A stretch of DNA of 64,000 nt from DASVEE01 sp036380735 (GTDB lineage Bacteria > Acidobacteriota > Thermoanaerobaculia > Gp7-AA8): contig DASVEE010000035.1 of the NCBI GenBank assembly GCA_036380735.1, forward strand, positions 136,456-200,455. Reading direction: 5' to 3'. The number at the start of each line of letters is the position of its first letter. The first letter of the stretch is position 1. This document shows, one piece after another, positions 43,691 through 53,180 of the stretch. The notes beneath the pieces are model-generated. The model did no database searches. It saw nothing but the letters and a program-made list of their open reading frames with translations, and was not told where the DNA came from. Made by a program: the position numbers and the translations under genes.

Positions 43691-46323
43691 AGCCGGTCAG
43701 CATCCTCGCGCTCGATGACACGTCCGCCATGCTGGGGGCGGCGGTGGCAGCTCGCATTGCCGCGGCCTGCGGCCTCGAAGACCTGGTGCAGTCGCGCCGT
43801 GCCGGAGCGGCGCCGCTGGCCGATACCGTGGACTCGATTCACGCGCGCCGTCAGGCCGCCGGCAATCCGTTGCGCAAGCGCGATGACATCGGCAATCGGG
43901 AAGTGGTGCTCGTCATCGTCTCCGCCTCGCAGCACAGCGGTGTCGTCGCCGTCGCGCGCGAGCTGCGCGAGCTGTACGACATGCGGCGGCTGGCGGAGTT
44001 CTACACGATCGAGCTGCTTTGCCTGCTGCCGGCGGTCGGCCCGTCGCCCGACTACGGCGCGGCGTATTCACTGTTCAAGCTCGTCAGCGCGGAGAAATGC
44101 TTCGACGAGGTGTGGCTGCTCGATGCGGCGAACGACAACCGCTTCCGCCTCGGGCCGATCGCCGAGGCGCTCGACGGCTACGCGCAGGCGGTGGCCGGCT
44201 CGCTGCTGTTCGATCCGGAGTTGAGCGGCGCGCCCGCCGCACACCGGCCGCGGGGGATGGAGCCGGCGTTCAGCTCCTTCGGTTACGCGGAGCTCGTTTT
44301 CCCTCGCGACGTTGCTCTGCAACGGCTGGAGGCGGCGTTGTCGGAGGAGCTGGTACGGGCGACGCTGCTGAAGACGGTGGAGGTGACGTCGCCGCCGAAG
44401 CTGGTGAGCGACGAGTTCGAGGTGCCGTTCACGCTGTTCAGCCGCTTCCAGCCGAAGACGTTCGTCGATGAGAAGACGCGCAGCGCGGAAGAGATCATTG
44501 CCGCCGTGCGTCACGAGCTGAAGGCGCATCGCGAGACCATTCACGAGCGGACGCTGCAGACGCTGAAGACGCAGGGCGACGAGGCGGTGAAGAGGTTCAC
44601 GGCGGACCTCTCCGGCGCTGTCGATGCGTCGCTCGACCGTCACGACTACCGTGTGGCCATTCGCCAGCTCGACGCGCTGATCGAGCCGCTCGCCGCGCGC
44701 AACCTCGTCACGCAGCTCCACGCGGCCGCGGCGTCGCTCGATGCGCGGCTGCAGTTCACGCCCGACACGGCGAAGAGCGACGAGCGGCGGAAACGGCTGC
44801 GGGAGCTGGAGAACCTCTTCGCCGATCAGAAGCTCGTGGCCGAGGTGCACGATTCGCAGCGGTCGTCGGAGCAGCTCGCGCAGATGGAGAGCGAACAGGC
44901 GCAGCTCCGGCGGGAGCTGCCCGACGTGATCTTCGCCGAGGAGAAGGAGAACAATCGGGCGCGCAACGAGGCGATCGACGCGGAGACGAAGCGGCTCGCC
45001 GACGACACCGCGGCGCGCGAGCAGCAGTTGCGCGAACTGTTCGCGCAGTTGCCGCGCGCCGAGCAGACGCTGCGCGAGATGCTCGACGACCGCCGCACGT
45101 TTCTCTGGACGCGCCTCTTCTGGACGCTGTGCGGCTTCGTGGGGCTTTTTCACTCGTTCGGCCTGGCGCTCGTCGCCGTCGGCACGCTCGGCGCGTATTC
45201 GGTCGTCCAGTACTTCCGCAACATCGCGCCGCGCGTGCTCGCCGCCCGCGAACAGCTCGAGCGCCTGCGCGAGCAGCTCCAGGGCACGGACAAAGCGAAG
45301 AACGCCGCGCACAACGCCGAGCTGCAGTTCGAGTACGACGTCGCGCACCGCCGGACCACGTTGTCGTTGCTGGGGCAGACGCGCGCGTATGCGGAGACGA
45401 CGCTCAACGCGCTGCGCGAGCGCTTGCGCGAGCTCGAGGCGTGCACGTTCGAGCGCCCTGCCATTCGCACGGGGATCGTCTCGACCTCCATCATCGACGA
45501 GGCGGATGTCGACGCCTGGTACGAGCGGACGCGCGCCGATCGCAAGCTGCTGTTCCTCGACTTTCCGATCGCTCGCTCCGCCTCGCGGCATCTCTCGATG
45601 GAGACGCTACGCCAGCGCATCAGCGCGTACGTCGCGACGGCGTTCAAGGACTTCCGTCAGCTCACGCTGGCGCAGGCGACGAGCCTCACGTCCGAGACGG
45701 CGCTCGCGCAGCGCCTGAAGCTGTTCCTCGAAGCCAGCGCGCCGCTCATCGAGTTGACGGACGACGACCTCCAGGCGCAGCAGACGATCCAGCGCGACGC
45801 GACGCTGTGGATCGACACGAACGAGACGTCCCTGCTGTCGACGCTCCAGCGCCGCTTGCCCGGCGTGCACGCGCGGCCAACGCCCGATCCGCTGCGCGTC
45901 CACGCCCTCACGCGCACGCTGCACTACCCCGCGTACGTCCTCGGGCAATTCGACTACTACCGCTCGAAATACGACCCCGCGCAGCATCCGGAGTCGGCAA
46001 AGCTCCCCGACCTGCGCCCGCTGCCTCCGCCGGTGCGGCTTTGGTACGAGCAGGTGCTCCTCGGGCGTGCGACCGGGATTCTCCGCGTCCGCAACGGCAA
46101 GCTCCGTCACGCCACCACGATCCTCGGCGATTCGCACCTCGACGCGGCGGAACGGCTCGCCGCGACGGCGGAGCTGCGCCGCGGCCTCGAGACCGCGCTG
46201 GCTCCGCGGCTGACGATCGCGGAGAACGTCGCGCGTGAACTACAGGAGCTCGCGCGGACCGACTTGTCCGCGCTCGACCGTGAGGTGCTGGCGCCGCTGC
46301 TGAAGCGGTACGAGGTCGTGTGA
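43684..46323 (+). CDS. Large coiled-coil protein with central two-TM hairpin
   Basis: The 879-residue protein is not assigned to a named family. The N-terminal ~230 residues look like an alpha/beta domain (VVLVIVSASQHSGV; FYTIELLCLLPAVGP) and may be a degenerate tubulin- or Rossmann-like module. Helical, charged coiled coils follow (about 270-470), then two adjacent hydrophobic helices (about 472-511), more coiled coil (about 515-600) and a mixed C-terminus. A short membrane hairpin between coiled coils is the layout of membrane-shaping proteins. The gene sits between the tubulin-like and helicase genes, so it is the likely membrane anchor of the system. No GTPase P-loop was seen. Confidence 0.75.
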   Translation: MLKPVSILALDDTSAMLGAAVAARIAAACGLEDLVQSRRAGAAPLADTVDSIHARRQAAGNPLRKRDDIGNREVVLVIVSASQHSGVVAVARELRELYDMRRLAEFYTIELLCLLPAVGPSPDYGAAYSLFKLVSAEKCFDEVWLLDAANDNRFRLGPIAEALDGYAQAVAGSLLFDPELSGAPAAHRPRGMEPAFSSFGYAELVFPRDVALQRLEAALSEELVRATLLKTVEVTSPPKLVSDEFEVPFTLFSRFQPKTFVDEKTRSAEEIIAAVRHELKAHRETIHERTLQTLKTQGDEAVKRFTADLSGAVDASLDRHDYRVAIRQLDALIEPLAARNLVTQLHAAAASLDARLQFTPDTAKSDERRKRLRELENLFADQKLVAEVHDSQRSSEQLAQMESEQAQLRRELPDVIFAEEKENNRARNEAIDAETKRLADDTAAREQQLRELFAQLPRAEQTLREMLDDRRTFLWTRLFWTLCGFVGLFHSFGLALVAVGTLGAYSVVQYFRNIAPRVLAAREQLERLREQLQGTDKAKNAAHNAELQFEYDVAHRRTTLSLLGQTRAYAETTLNALRERLRELEACTFERPAIRTGIVSTSIIDEADVDAWYERTRADRKLLFLDFPIARSASRHLSMETLRQRISAYVATAFKDFRQLTLAQATSLTSETALAQRLKLFLEASAPLIELTDDDLQAQQTIQRDATLWIDTNETSLLSTLQRRLPGVHARPTPDPLRVHALTRTLHYPAYVLGQFDYYRSKYDPAQHPESAKLPDLRPLPPPVRLWYEQVLLGRATGILRVRNGKLRHATTILGDSHLDAAERLAATAELRRGLETALAPRLTIAENVARELQELARTDLSALDREVLAPLLKRYEVV

Positions 46324-46362
46324 GGGGACGATTCCCTCGCCCGACGGAACCAGGGAGATCCC

Positions 46363-49300
46363 GTGTCCATCGCCCGTGAGCTCGAAAGCGCGCGCCAGAG
46401 CCTCCTGGACCTGACGCTGCGGAACCGGCTGCTCAACTACCGTCCCAGCCGTCTGCGCAGCATTCGTGTGACGGGGGAGCTGCCGGCGGAGGTGTACGAC
46501 GCGCTGGTGCTGCGGGAGAAGGCGCTGGAGTTTCGCGGTACCGGCAGCCGGAAACGCGTCTACGACGCGATCCTCGATCCGGACGCCAGCGATGAAGCTG
46601 CAGGCGCCCCCGTGCGGCGCGACTTCGAGACGTGGTACGCACGCGATTCGTCGTCACTCGAAACGAAGCACACCGACCGTTACCTGCAGACGCCGTATGA
46701 CGACGAGTCGCTCGCGAAGAAGCTCTTTCGCGTTTACCACGAGGGGCGCAGCGCGGTGGAGGAGCAGGGCTACACCGTGGCCCATCTCGCCGCCGGCTTT
46801 CTCGAATGGTTCGAGAGCGACGACTCCGCCCAGCCGCGGCGTGCGCCGCTCCTCCTCATTCCGGCGGAGCTCGAGCGTGTTCGTGCCGGCGATTTCTCGA
46901 AGCTGACGTGGACGGGTGAGGACGTGTTCGCGAACATCTCCCTCATCGCGAAGCTCGCCGACTACGGCGTCGTGCTGCCGCCGTTCGACGCGCCGGAGGA
47001 GAAGAGCGGCATCGACGCGTGGCTGCAGAAAGTCGCCGCCGCGATCGCACGCAAACCGCGCTGGCGTGTGTTGTCGGAGCTGGCGCTCGACTTCTTCAGC
47101 TTCACGAAATTCGTGATGTTCAAGGATCTCGATCCCGCCACGTGGCCCGATCACGCGAAGCTGCACGAGCATCCGTTGCTGCACACGCTGTTTCGGCCCG
47201 TGGGAGACGGGAACAGGGATCCGGGCTTCGACGAGAAGAGGATCGATGAGCGGCTCACCGCACGCGACCTGTGGCACGTCATGGACGCCGACCCGTCGCA
47301 GATGGCCGTCATCGAAGATGTGAAGGCGGGGCGGAATCTCGTCGTGGAGGGGCCGCCGGGGACGGGGAAATCGCAGACGATCACGAACCTGATTGCCGAG
47401 GCGCTGGCGGCGGGGAAGACGGTGCTGTTCGTGAGCGAGAAGATGGCCGCGCTCGAAGTGGTGAAGGCGCGTCTCGATGAGGCGGGACTGGGGCCGTTCT
47501 GCCTGGAGTTGCACAGCCGCAAGGCGAACAAGAAGGCGGTGCTGCTGGAGCTGCAACGGTCGCTGGAGGCGAAGCCGCTGCCGGCGGCGGGCGAGCAGTT
47601 GCTCGACGAGCACGAGTTGCTGAAGCGGGAGTTGAACGTCTATGCCGCGCAGCTCGGTGAACCGGCAGGTGCATTGGGGTTGTCGCCGTTCCAGTTGCTG
47701 GAAAAACGGCAGGCGGCGCTGGCGCGGCTGGGCAATGGGACGAATGGGACAGCTGGGACAGAGGCGCACCACCCATCTCCTATAGGTCCTATTCGTCCTA
47801 TCAGTCCCAGGCCGGTAGACCGGCCGCTGCTGCCCATCCCGCGGGCGTCCGCTGTAACCGCGGTGCAATTCGCCGCTGCGGAGAAAGCTTTGCGTGAGAT
47901 CGCGGACGTGATGCCGTTGGTTCATCCGGCGGCCACGCACCCGTGGCGTACCAGTACGCGCGACGCGATGCTGCCGTTCCAGGAAGAGGAGTTGCGTGCG
48001 CTGCTCCTGCGCACCCGCGACGCGATTCGCAGTGCGAATGACTGCGCCGCGGCGCTCGCCGAAGCGGCGGGCGTGCAATCGCCGGCGCGTGCCGCTGACG
48101 TCGAGCGCGCCCTGCGTGCCGCGGAGATCCTGGCGCGCGCCGATGCGCCGACGGAGACGGCGCTGCTCCTCAGCAGCGAGTGGAACGCGCCGAATGCGGC
48201 GGCCGAGGAGCTCGTGCGGCGCGTGGAGGTCTTTCAACGCGACCGGGGGGCGCTCGCGCGCACGTTCAACGAAGCCGCGCTGGAAGGGAGCAGCGGACGG
48301 GAGCTCGACGAATTCGCGCGGCGGGCGTCGAGTCTCTTCCGCATCTTCAGCGGAAGATATCGCGCGCTGCGGAAACAGCTCGCGTCGCTGTACGTCGCAC
48401 CGGTTCCGAAGACGCCGCAGATGGTGGCGGACCTGAGCCGCCTCGTGGAGCATCAGGGGGTGCGTGATGCGTTGCGCGGCGATCCGCGCGGCCGTGGCCT
48501 GTTCGGCGCGCGGTGGAAGAGCGACCACAGCGACGGTGAGGCGTTGCGCGCATTCGCGGAGTGGCTCGTGGAGTTCCGGCGGGAGATGGTCGGCCAGGCG
48601 TTGACCCGGAGAGCCGTCGATGTGGCCAACGGGCGCATCGACTCCGGCGCCATTCGCGAGAGGATGGGACGGCTGCGCACCGCGATTGCGACGCTGCGCA
48701 ACGTCCTGCGCGAACTGCTGGCCGACGTTTGCGTCGACGAGCGCGCCGCGTTTGGTGGTGCCGCCGGCGAGGTGACGTTCGCCGCGCTCGATGATGTCGT
48801 CGAGCAGTGGCAATCGCAGACGGCGGCGCTGTTCCGCTGGTCGCAGTTCAACGCCGCGCGAAAAGCATTGCGCGCGACTCCCGCGGCGCCGCTGGACGCT
48901 TTGATCGCGGAGGATCGATTACCGGCAGAGCGGGTGCTACCGTTCTTCGAGGCGAGCCTCGCGGAGTCGCTGCTGCGCGTCGCGTTCGCGGAGCGCGCGG
49001 CGCTCGGCCGCTTCTCCGGCGAGCTGCATGAGAAGAAGATCGCTCGCTTTCAGGAGCTCGATCGTGGCTTGACGGCGCTCAACCGGGCGCGTCTCTCGCG
49101 GCGGCTGTACGCGGCACGGCCGCACATCAGCGGCGGCGCGTCACCGAATTCCGAGGTGGGCGTGCTGGTGGGGGAGATGCACCGGAAGCGGGGGCACATG
49201 CCGATCCGGAAGCTGCTGCTGAAAGCGGGCGGCATCGTACGGCGTATCAAGCCGTGCTTCCTCATGAGCCCTTTGTCGGTCGCGCAGTTCCTCGATCCGC

Positions 49301-51111
49301 GTGGGCCCGGCTTCGACCTCATCGTGTTCGACGAAGCGAGCCAGGTGCGGCCGGAGGATGCCGTCGGTGCGCTGCTGCGCGGCGCGCAGCTCGTCGTCAT
49401 GGGCGACACGCAACAGCTCCCGCCGACGAGCTTCTTCGACCGCATGGCCGGTGGGGACGAGGAGCCGCCCGAGGACGAGAGCGCCGCGCTCAAGGACGTG
49501 GAGAGCATCCTCCATCAATGCGCGCGCAGCTATCCGGCGAAGACGCTGAACTGGCACTACCGCAGCCGCCACGAGTCGCTGATTGCGATCTCGAACCGCT
49601 ACTTCTACGAGAACCGCTTGCGCATCTATCCGTCGTCCATCGATGGGAGTGACGAGGTCGGGCTGCACTTCGTGCACGTGCCGCAGGGTGTCTACGACCG
49701 CGGCAACAGCGGCACCAATCGCATCGAAGCGCAGCGCATTGCCGCCGCCGCGCTCGACCACTACCGCCGCTTCCCCGAAAAGAGCCTCGGCATCGGCACC
49801 TTCAACGCGAATCAACAGCAGGCCATCCAGGAAGAGATCGAGCTGCAGCTTCGCGCGCATCCGGAGATGGAGTCGTTCTTCAAGAGCGACCGGCGCGAGC
49901 ACTTCTTCGTCAAGAACCTCGAGACGATCCAGGGGGATGAGCGCGACGCAATCCTCATCTCCGTCGGCTTCGGACGCGATGCCGCCGGCAAGCTGCGGAT
50001 GAACTTCGGGCCGCTGAACTACGAAGGGGGAGAGCGGCGGCTGAACGTGCTCATCTCGCGCGCTCGCGAACGCTGCGTCGTCTACTCGAACTTCAGGAGC
50101 GCCGAGCTGGCACTCGACGAAACGCACTCCAAGGGGCTGTTCGCGCTGAAGGCGTTTCTCGACTACGCGGAGACGCGGCAGTTGCCCGCCGCACCGGGAG
50201 AGGACGAGGAAGCCGCCATCTTCGCCGACGGCATCGCGGACGTGTTGCGGAGCGCCGGCTACGAGGTGAGGCGCGCCGGACGCGACGAATCGCGCGTCGA
50301 TGTGGCCGTGCTCGATCCGCGACAGCCCGGCCGCTACCTCCTCGGCGTGCTCTGCGACGGCCCGAACTATCACCGGTCACCGGTCGCGCGCGATCGCGAC
50401 CGGTTGCGCCAGCAGATCCTCGAGAACCTCGGCTGGACGATTCATCGCGTCTGGTCGACCGACTGGTATCGCAATCGCGGCGAGACGATCGAGCGATTGT
50501 TGCGCGCGGTCGAGGAGGCGAAGAGTGCACCGCGCGCGGTTGCGGTTCCGGCGGTGGCGGAAGTGCCGGTGGAGCCGCTCGCGATCGAGGTGGCGGAGCC
50601 GGAGCCGATCGTTGCCGCACCACCTGAGGTGCCGGAGTACGAGGTCTGCCGGGCGCTGCGCATCCCTGTCGCCGGCGAACTGCATCTCGTCGGGGTCCCG
50701 CATCTCGCCGTGGCCGTCGAGGATGTCGTCCGCATCGAAGGCCCGGTCCACATCGACGAAGTCGTCCGCCGGATCCGCACGCTGTGGGGCTTGCAGCGCG
50801 CCGGGAACCGCATCCGCGACGCCATCGTCAGTGCTGCGCGGCTGGCGCTCTCGCAACGACGGATCGAAGCGGACGGCGAGTTCCTGCGCGTGCCGAACGC
50901 CGCGGTGCGCGCCCGCCGTCGCAACGGCGATCCTCCGGCGAAGATCGACTTCATCTGCGACGCGGAGATCGCCCAGGCTGTCAAGCACGTGTTGCGCGTG
51001 CAGGGAGCGACTCCGCACGAAGAGCTGATCACCGCCGCGGCCCGGCGCCTCGGGATTCAGGCGACCAGCGGCGCGGTGGCCGCGCGCATCGCGGCCGTGA
51101 TTGGCCGGTAA
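46363..51111 (+). CDS. DUF4011 SF1 helicase with Vsr/MTES_1575-like nuclease and DUF3320-like tail
   Basis: The 1582-residue protein starts at GTG, with AGGGAG just upstream. The N-terminal DUF4011-like domain (RELESARQSLLDLTLRNRLL) is about residues 1-300. A split SF1 helicase follows, with Walker A G330PPGTGKS337, Walker B DEASQ at 990-994, and C-terminal helicase motifs in KNLETIQGDERDAILIS and RRLNVLISRAR. A restriction-endonuclease-like domain (about 1285-1390) has RVDVAVLD (D1313) and CDGPNYHRS (D1332), then RVWSTDWYRN. A DUF3320-like winged-helix end completes it. This architecture occurs among antiphage defence genes. Residues about 456-483 are encoded by an in-frame nonamer element. 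It is the last gene of the VWA-tubulin operon. Confidence 0.88.
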   Translation: MSIARELESARQSLLDLTLRNRLLNYRPSRLRSIRVTGELPAEVYDALVLREKALEFRGTGSRKRVYDAILDPDASDEAAGAPVRRDFETWYARDSSSLETKHTDRYLQTPYDDESLAKKLFRVYHEGRSAVEEQGYTVAHLAAGFLEWFESDDSAQPRRAPLLLIPAELERVRAGDFSKLTWTGEDVFANISLIAKLADYGVVLPPFDAPEEKSGIDAWLQKVAAAIARKPRWRVLSELALDFFSFTKFVMFKDLDPATWPDHAKLHEHPLLHTLFRPVGDGNRDPGFDEKRIDERLTARDLWHVMDADPSQMAVIEDVKAGRNLVVEGPPGTGKSQTITNLIAEALAAGKTVLFVSEKMAALEVVKARLDEAGLGPFCLELHSRKANKKAVLLELQRSLEAKPLPAAGEQLLDEHELLKRELNVYAAQLGEPAGALGLSPFQLLEKRQAALARLGNGTNGTAGTEAHHPSPIGPIRPISPRPVDRPLLPIPRASAVTAVQFAAAEKALREIADVMPLVHPAATHPWRTSTRDAMLPFQEEELRALLLRTRDAIRSANDCAAALAEAAGVQSPARAADVERALRAAEILARADAPTETALLLSSEWNAPNAAAEELVRRVEVFQRDRGALARTFNEAALEGSSGRELDEFARRASSLFRIFSGRYRALRKQLASLYVAPVPKTPQMVADLSRLVEHQGVRDALRGDPRGRGLFGARWKSDHSDGEALRAFAEWLVEFRREMVGQALTRRAVDVANGRIDSGAIRERMGRLRTAIATLRNVLRELLADVCVDERAAFGGAAGEVTFAALDDVVEQWQSQTAALFRWSQFNAARKALRATPAAPLDALIAEDRLPAERVLPFFEASLAESLLRVAFAERAALGRFSGELHEKKIARFQELDRGLTALNRARLSRRLYAARPHISGGASPNSEVGVLVGEMHRKRGHMPIRKLLLKAGGIVRRIKPCFLMSPLSVAQFLDPRGPGFDLIVFDEASQVRPEDAVGALLRGAQLVVMGDTQQLPPTSFFDRMAGGDEEPPEDESAALKDVESILHQCARSYPAKTLNWHYRSRHESLIAISNRYFYENRLRIYPSSIDGSDEVGLHFVHVPQGVYDRGNSGTNRIEAQRIAAAALDHYRRFPEKSLGIGTFNANQQQAIQEEIELQLRAHPEMESFFKSDRREHFFVKNLETIQGDERDAILISVGFGRDAAGKLRMNFGPLNYEGGERRLNVLISRARERCVVYSNFRSAELALDETHSKGLFALKAFLDYAETRQLPAAPGEDEEAAIFADGIADVLRSAGYEVRRAGRDESRVDVAVLDPRQPGRYLLGVLCDGPNYHRSPVARDRDRLRQQILENLGWTIHRVWSTDWYRNRGETIERLLRAVEEAKSAPRAVAVPAVAEVPVEPLAIEVAEPEPIVAAPPEVPEYEVCRALRIPVAGELHLVGVPHLAVAVEDVVRIEGPVHIDEVVRRIRTLWGLQRAGNRIRDAIVSAARLALSQRRIEADGEFLRVPNAAVRARRRNGDPPAKIDFICDAEIAQAVKHVLRVQGATPHEELITAAARRLGIQATSGAVAARIAAVIGR
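47728..47810. repeat. Nonamer element inside the helicase gene
   Basis: The left arm (CAATGGGAC, GAATGGGAC, AGCTGGGAC) and right arm (TCCTATAGG, TCCTATTCG, TCCTATCAG) are bounded by CTGGG and CCCAG. The unit is three codons long and the frame is kept, giving a low-complexity NGTNGTAGT...GPIRPI peptide between helicase domains. Confidence 0.92.
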
Positions 51112-51120
51112 CGCGAGCGG

Positions 51121-51801
51121 CTAGCGCCCGAAGCCGTACTCCGCCGGCGCGCGGCCGATGCGCCGGGCGGCGATCATCGCCGGGACGAAGTCGCGTGTCT
51201 CGCCGGGCAGTTGATCCCAGATGCGGTAGTAGTCGGCGTCGGTGCCGGTCTCGTTCCCTGTCGTCTCGGTCATGATCCGGCCGACGCGGTTCTCGCCGGT
51301 GTTGTAGGCGGCCGCGGCGAGGTACCAGGAGCCGAAGCGGTTGTAGAGATACGAGAGGTACGACAACGCCGCGTCGGTGGACTTCTCCGGATCGAGACGC
51401 TCGTCGAGCGTGTCATCGATGCGCAACCCGTAGCGGCGCCCGGTATCACTGACGAGCTGCCAGATCCCACGCGCCTCGGCCAGCGAGCGCGCCTCCGGGT
51501 TGAACCCCGACTCGATCATGGCCAGGTACACCAGATCCTCCGGCATGCCGCGCCGGCGCAGCTTCGCGCGGATCATCTCCTCGTAGTCCGCTTTGCGCGT
51601 GAGGTACGAGGCGAACTCCGCGCGCTTCTCCCCGGTGAACCGCTGGATGTGGTACTCGACGCGCTCATGCGGCAGATCCGCGAGCACGTCGCGCGCGGTC
51701 TGCTCCGCGGGAGCGGTGGATGGCGTGGTGGTAGCCGGTGCAGGGGTCGAAGCGCACGCCAGAAAAATAATGGCGAACGCTAGCAGGGCAATCCGTGTCA
51801 T
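51121..51801 (-). CDS. Lytic transglycosylase (SLT family) lipoprotein
   Basis: The 226-residue lipoprotein has a signal ending IFLAC (Cys16). After a Thr/Pro-rich linker, the SLT domain starts near residue 75. The catalytic Glu is E97 in YLAMIESGFNPEA, and the GIWQLVSDTGRRYGL and AAAYNTGENRV motifs follow as in MltD/Slt proteins. It cleaves peptidoglycan glycan strands to 1,6-anhydro-muropeptides at the outer membrane. Its stop is 9 nt from the convergent helicase stop. No LysM repeats are present. Confidence 0.93.
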   Translation of the reverse strand: MTRIALLAFAIIFLACASTPAPATTTPSTAPAEQTARDVLADLPHERVEYHIQRFTGEKRAEFASYLTRKADYEEMIRAKLRRRGMPEDLVYLAMIESGFNPEARSLAEARGIWQLVSDTGRRYGLRIDDTLDERLDPEKSTDAALSYLSYLYNRFGSWYLAAAAYNTGENRVGRIMTETTGNETGTDADYYRIWDQLPGETRDFVPAMIAARRIGRAPAEYGFGR

Positions 51802-51834
51802 TACCCTTTCAGGAGCACGATGTTGGCCAGCTTC

Positions 51835-51990
51835 GGGGGGACGAATAGGACGAATAGGACGAATAGGACGGATGGGACGAATAGGACAGATAGGACGAAT
51901 AGGACGGATAGGACGAATAGGACGGTCCTCGGCGCTGTCAGTCCTATCCGTCCTATAGGTCCTATCTGTCCTATTCGTCTTATCGTTCCC
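51835..51990. repeat. Largest nonamer element, two inverted arms
   Basis: The left arm 51835-51926 has nine consecutive units (mostly GAATAGGAC) after GGGGGGAC. The right arm 51938-51990 has five or six and ends ATCGTTCCC, directly against the anti-sigma gene stop. Only about 11 nt separate the arms, so a very long hairpin is possible. Confidence 0.95.
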
Positions 51991-52596
51991 TCACTGCACC
52001 TCGGCCAGGTAGTTGGCCAGCAGTTCACCATCCCCGTACAGATCCAGCCGGTACTGGCCCGCAGCAACGCCGCGCAACTCCACGGCGAACGTGTCATCCG
52101 GTTGCGGCGGCAGATCATCGAAGCGGCGGACCACACGTGACGATGCCGGCTCCACAATTTCCAAGCGGTACGTGGCCGCTGAGGGATGTTGATCCAGGGT
52201 GAGGATGAGGAGTGAGTCTTCCTTCACGCTCACCGTCTGATTGACCGGCGTACCGCGGACGGAAACTGCCGGGCGAAGGACGTGCGTCTGCGCAAAAACT
52301 TTGGGCTGCTGGGCCAGCCGTGGCACCAGCATCCCGCCGATGAACGCCAGCGTGGTCACTGCGGCGACAGGCAGGTAGCGGAGGAACGGCAGGCGGCGGA
52401 CCGGCTGCACCTCTTCTTCAAAGACCACGTCCGGCCAGCAGACGAGCAGCGCTCGAACGCGCGCGGCGCCTTCTTCCGACAGCGCTCCACGACGGTAGGC
52501 GGCCAGCTCCTCCGCGGTGGGAGGGGGGCCGAGGCGCTCGCGCTCGGCGGCGAGGTAATCGTCGATGGCTTCGTCCCACTCATTTTTCGTGATCAT
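51991..52596 (-). CDS. Probable anti-sigma factor with single TM
   Basis: The 201-residue protein has an N-terminal cytoplasmic helical region (1-70), one TM helix (about 72-93) and a C-terminal extracytoplasmic beta domain. Its start lies inside the 3' end of the ECF sigma gene (17-nt overlap), the usual arrangement for a sigma/anti-sigma pair. No zinc-binding HxxxCxxC motif is visible, so this is not a ZAS-type anti-sigma factor. Confidence 0.68.
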   Translation of the reverse strand: MITKNEWDEAIDDYLAAERERLGPPPTAEELAAYRRGALSEEGAARVRALLVCWPDVVFEEEVQPVRRLPFLRYLPVAAVTTLAFIGGMLVPRLAQQPKVFAQTHVLRPAVSVRGTPVNQTVSVKEDSLLILTLDQHPSAATYRLEIVEPASSRVVRRFDDLPPQPDDTFAVELRGVAAGQYRLDLYGDGELLANYLAEVQ

Positions 52597-53143
52597 CGTC
52601 TACCTCGTTGGCCAGCGTCGGCCAGTCGACATCGGGAAGCTCGCCGACGGTTTTTTTGAGATGCGCGCGTGCTTCGGACAGGCGCGACTTGGCGGCGTCT
52701 TCGGTGATGCAGAGCTTCGCCTGGATCGTTTTCAGGCTTTCGCCGCGATAGCGGAGGAGGAAGGCCTGGCGCACGCGTTCGGACATCGTGGCGATGGCTT
52801 CGCGGATGCGTTGGGCGTTGAGTGCAGCCTGCTGGGTCTGGATGAGCGTGGCTTCGGCGTTGGGAGCCTTGTCTCTCGGATGGAAATCGTCCTCTAGCGG
52901 CGTGTTCTTGCGGTGGTCGTACTTCAGTGTCTGGTTATCACGGATGCGGTTCTTTGCCAGGTTCCTCGCCGTCTGTGCAAGGTAGGCCCAGCCGACGGCC
53001 GTATCTTTGCGGGATACGTTGAGGAACGCTTCCTGCGCGATTTCCTCCGCGTCTTCGATGGTGAACCCATCGAAGGCGTTCTTCACATGACGGATCAACG
53101 CTTTGCGATAGCGTCTGCAGAAGGCTTCGAATTCGTCTGCCAT
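52580..53143 (-). CDS. ECF-type RNA polymerase sigma factor
   Basis: The 187-residue protein has region 2 at about 10-75 (EDAEEIAQEAFLNVSRKDTA; AYLAQTARNLAKNRIRD) and region 4 at about 115-170 (MSERVRQAFLLRYRGESLKT, then TEDAAKSRLSEARAHLKK). It would direct RNA polymerase to a small regulon under control of the overlapping TM protein. GAGGG precedes the ATG. Nonamer elements flank the two-gene cassette on both sides. Confidence 0.9.
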   Translation of the reverse strand: MADEFEAFCRRYRKALIRHVKNAFDGFTIEDAEEIAQEAFLNVSRKDTAVGWAYLAQTARNLAKNRIRDNQTLKYDHRKNTPLEDDFHPRDKAPNAEATLIQTQQAALNAQRIREAIATMSERVRQAFLLRYRGESLKTIQAKLCITEDAAKSRLSEARAHLKKTVGELPDVDWPTLANEVDDDHEK

Positions 53144-53180
53144 CGGTCCCTCGATGAGAGGGACACGGTTTTTGAGATTC

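Noticed and set aside
51820..52140. Peptides of NRTDRTNRT or GRIGRIGR type from nonamer arrays as genes
   Set aside because: They are translations of the 9-nt repeats in various frames, with no independent start signals.
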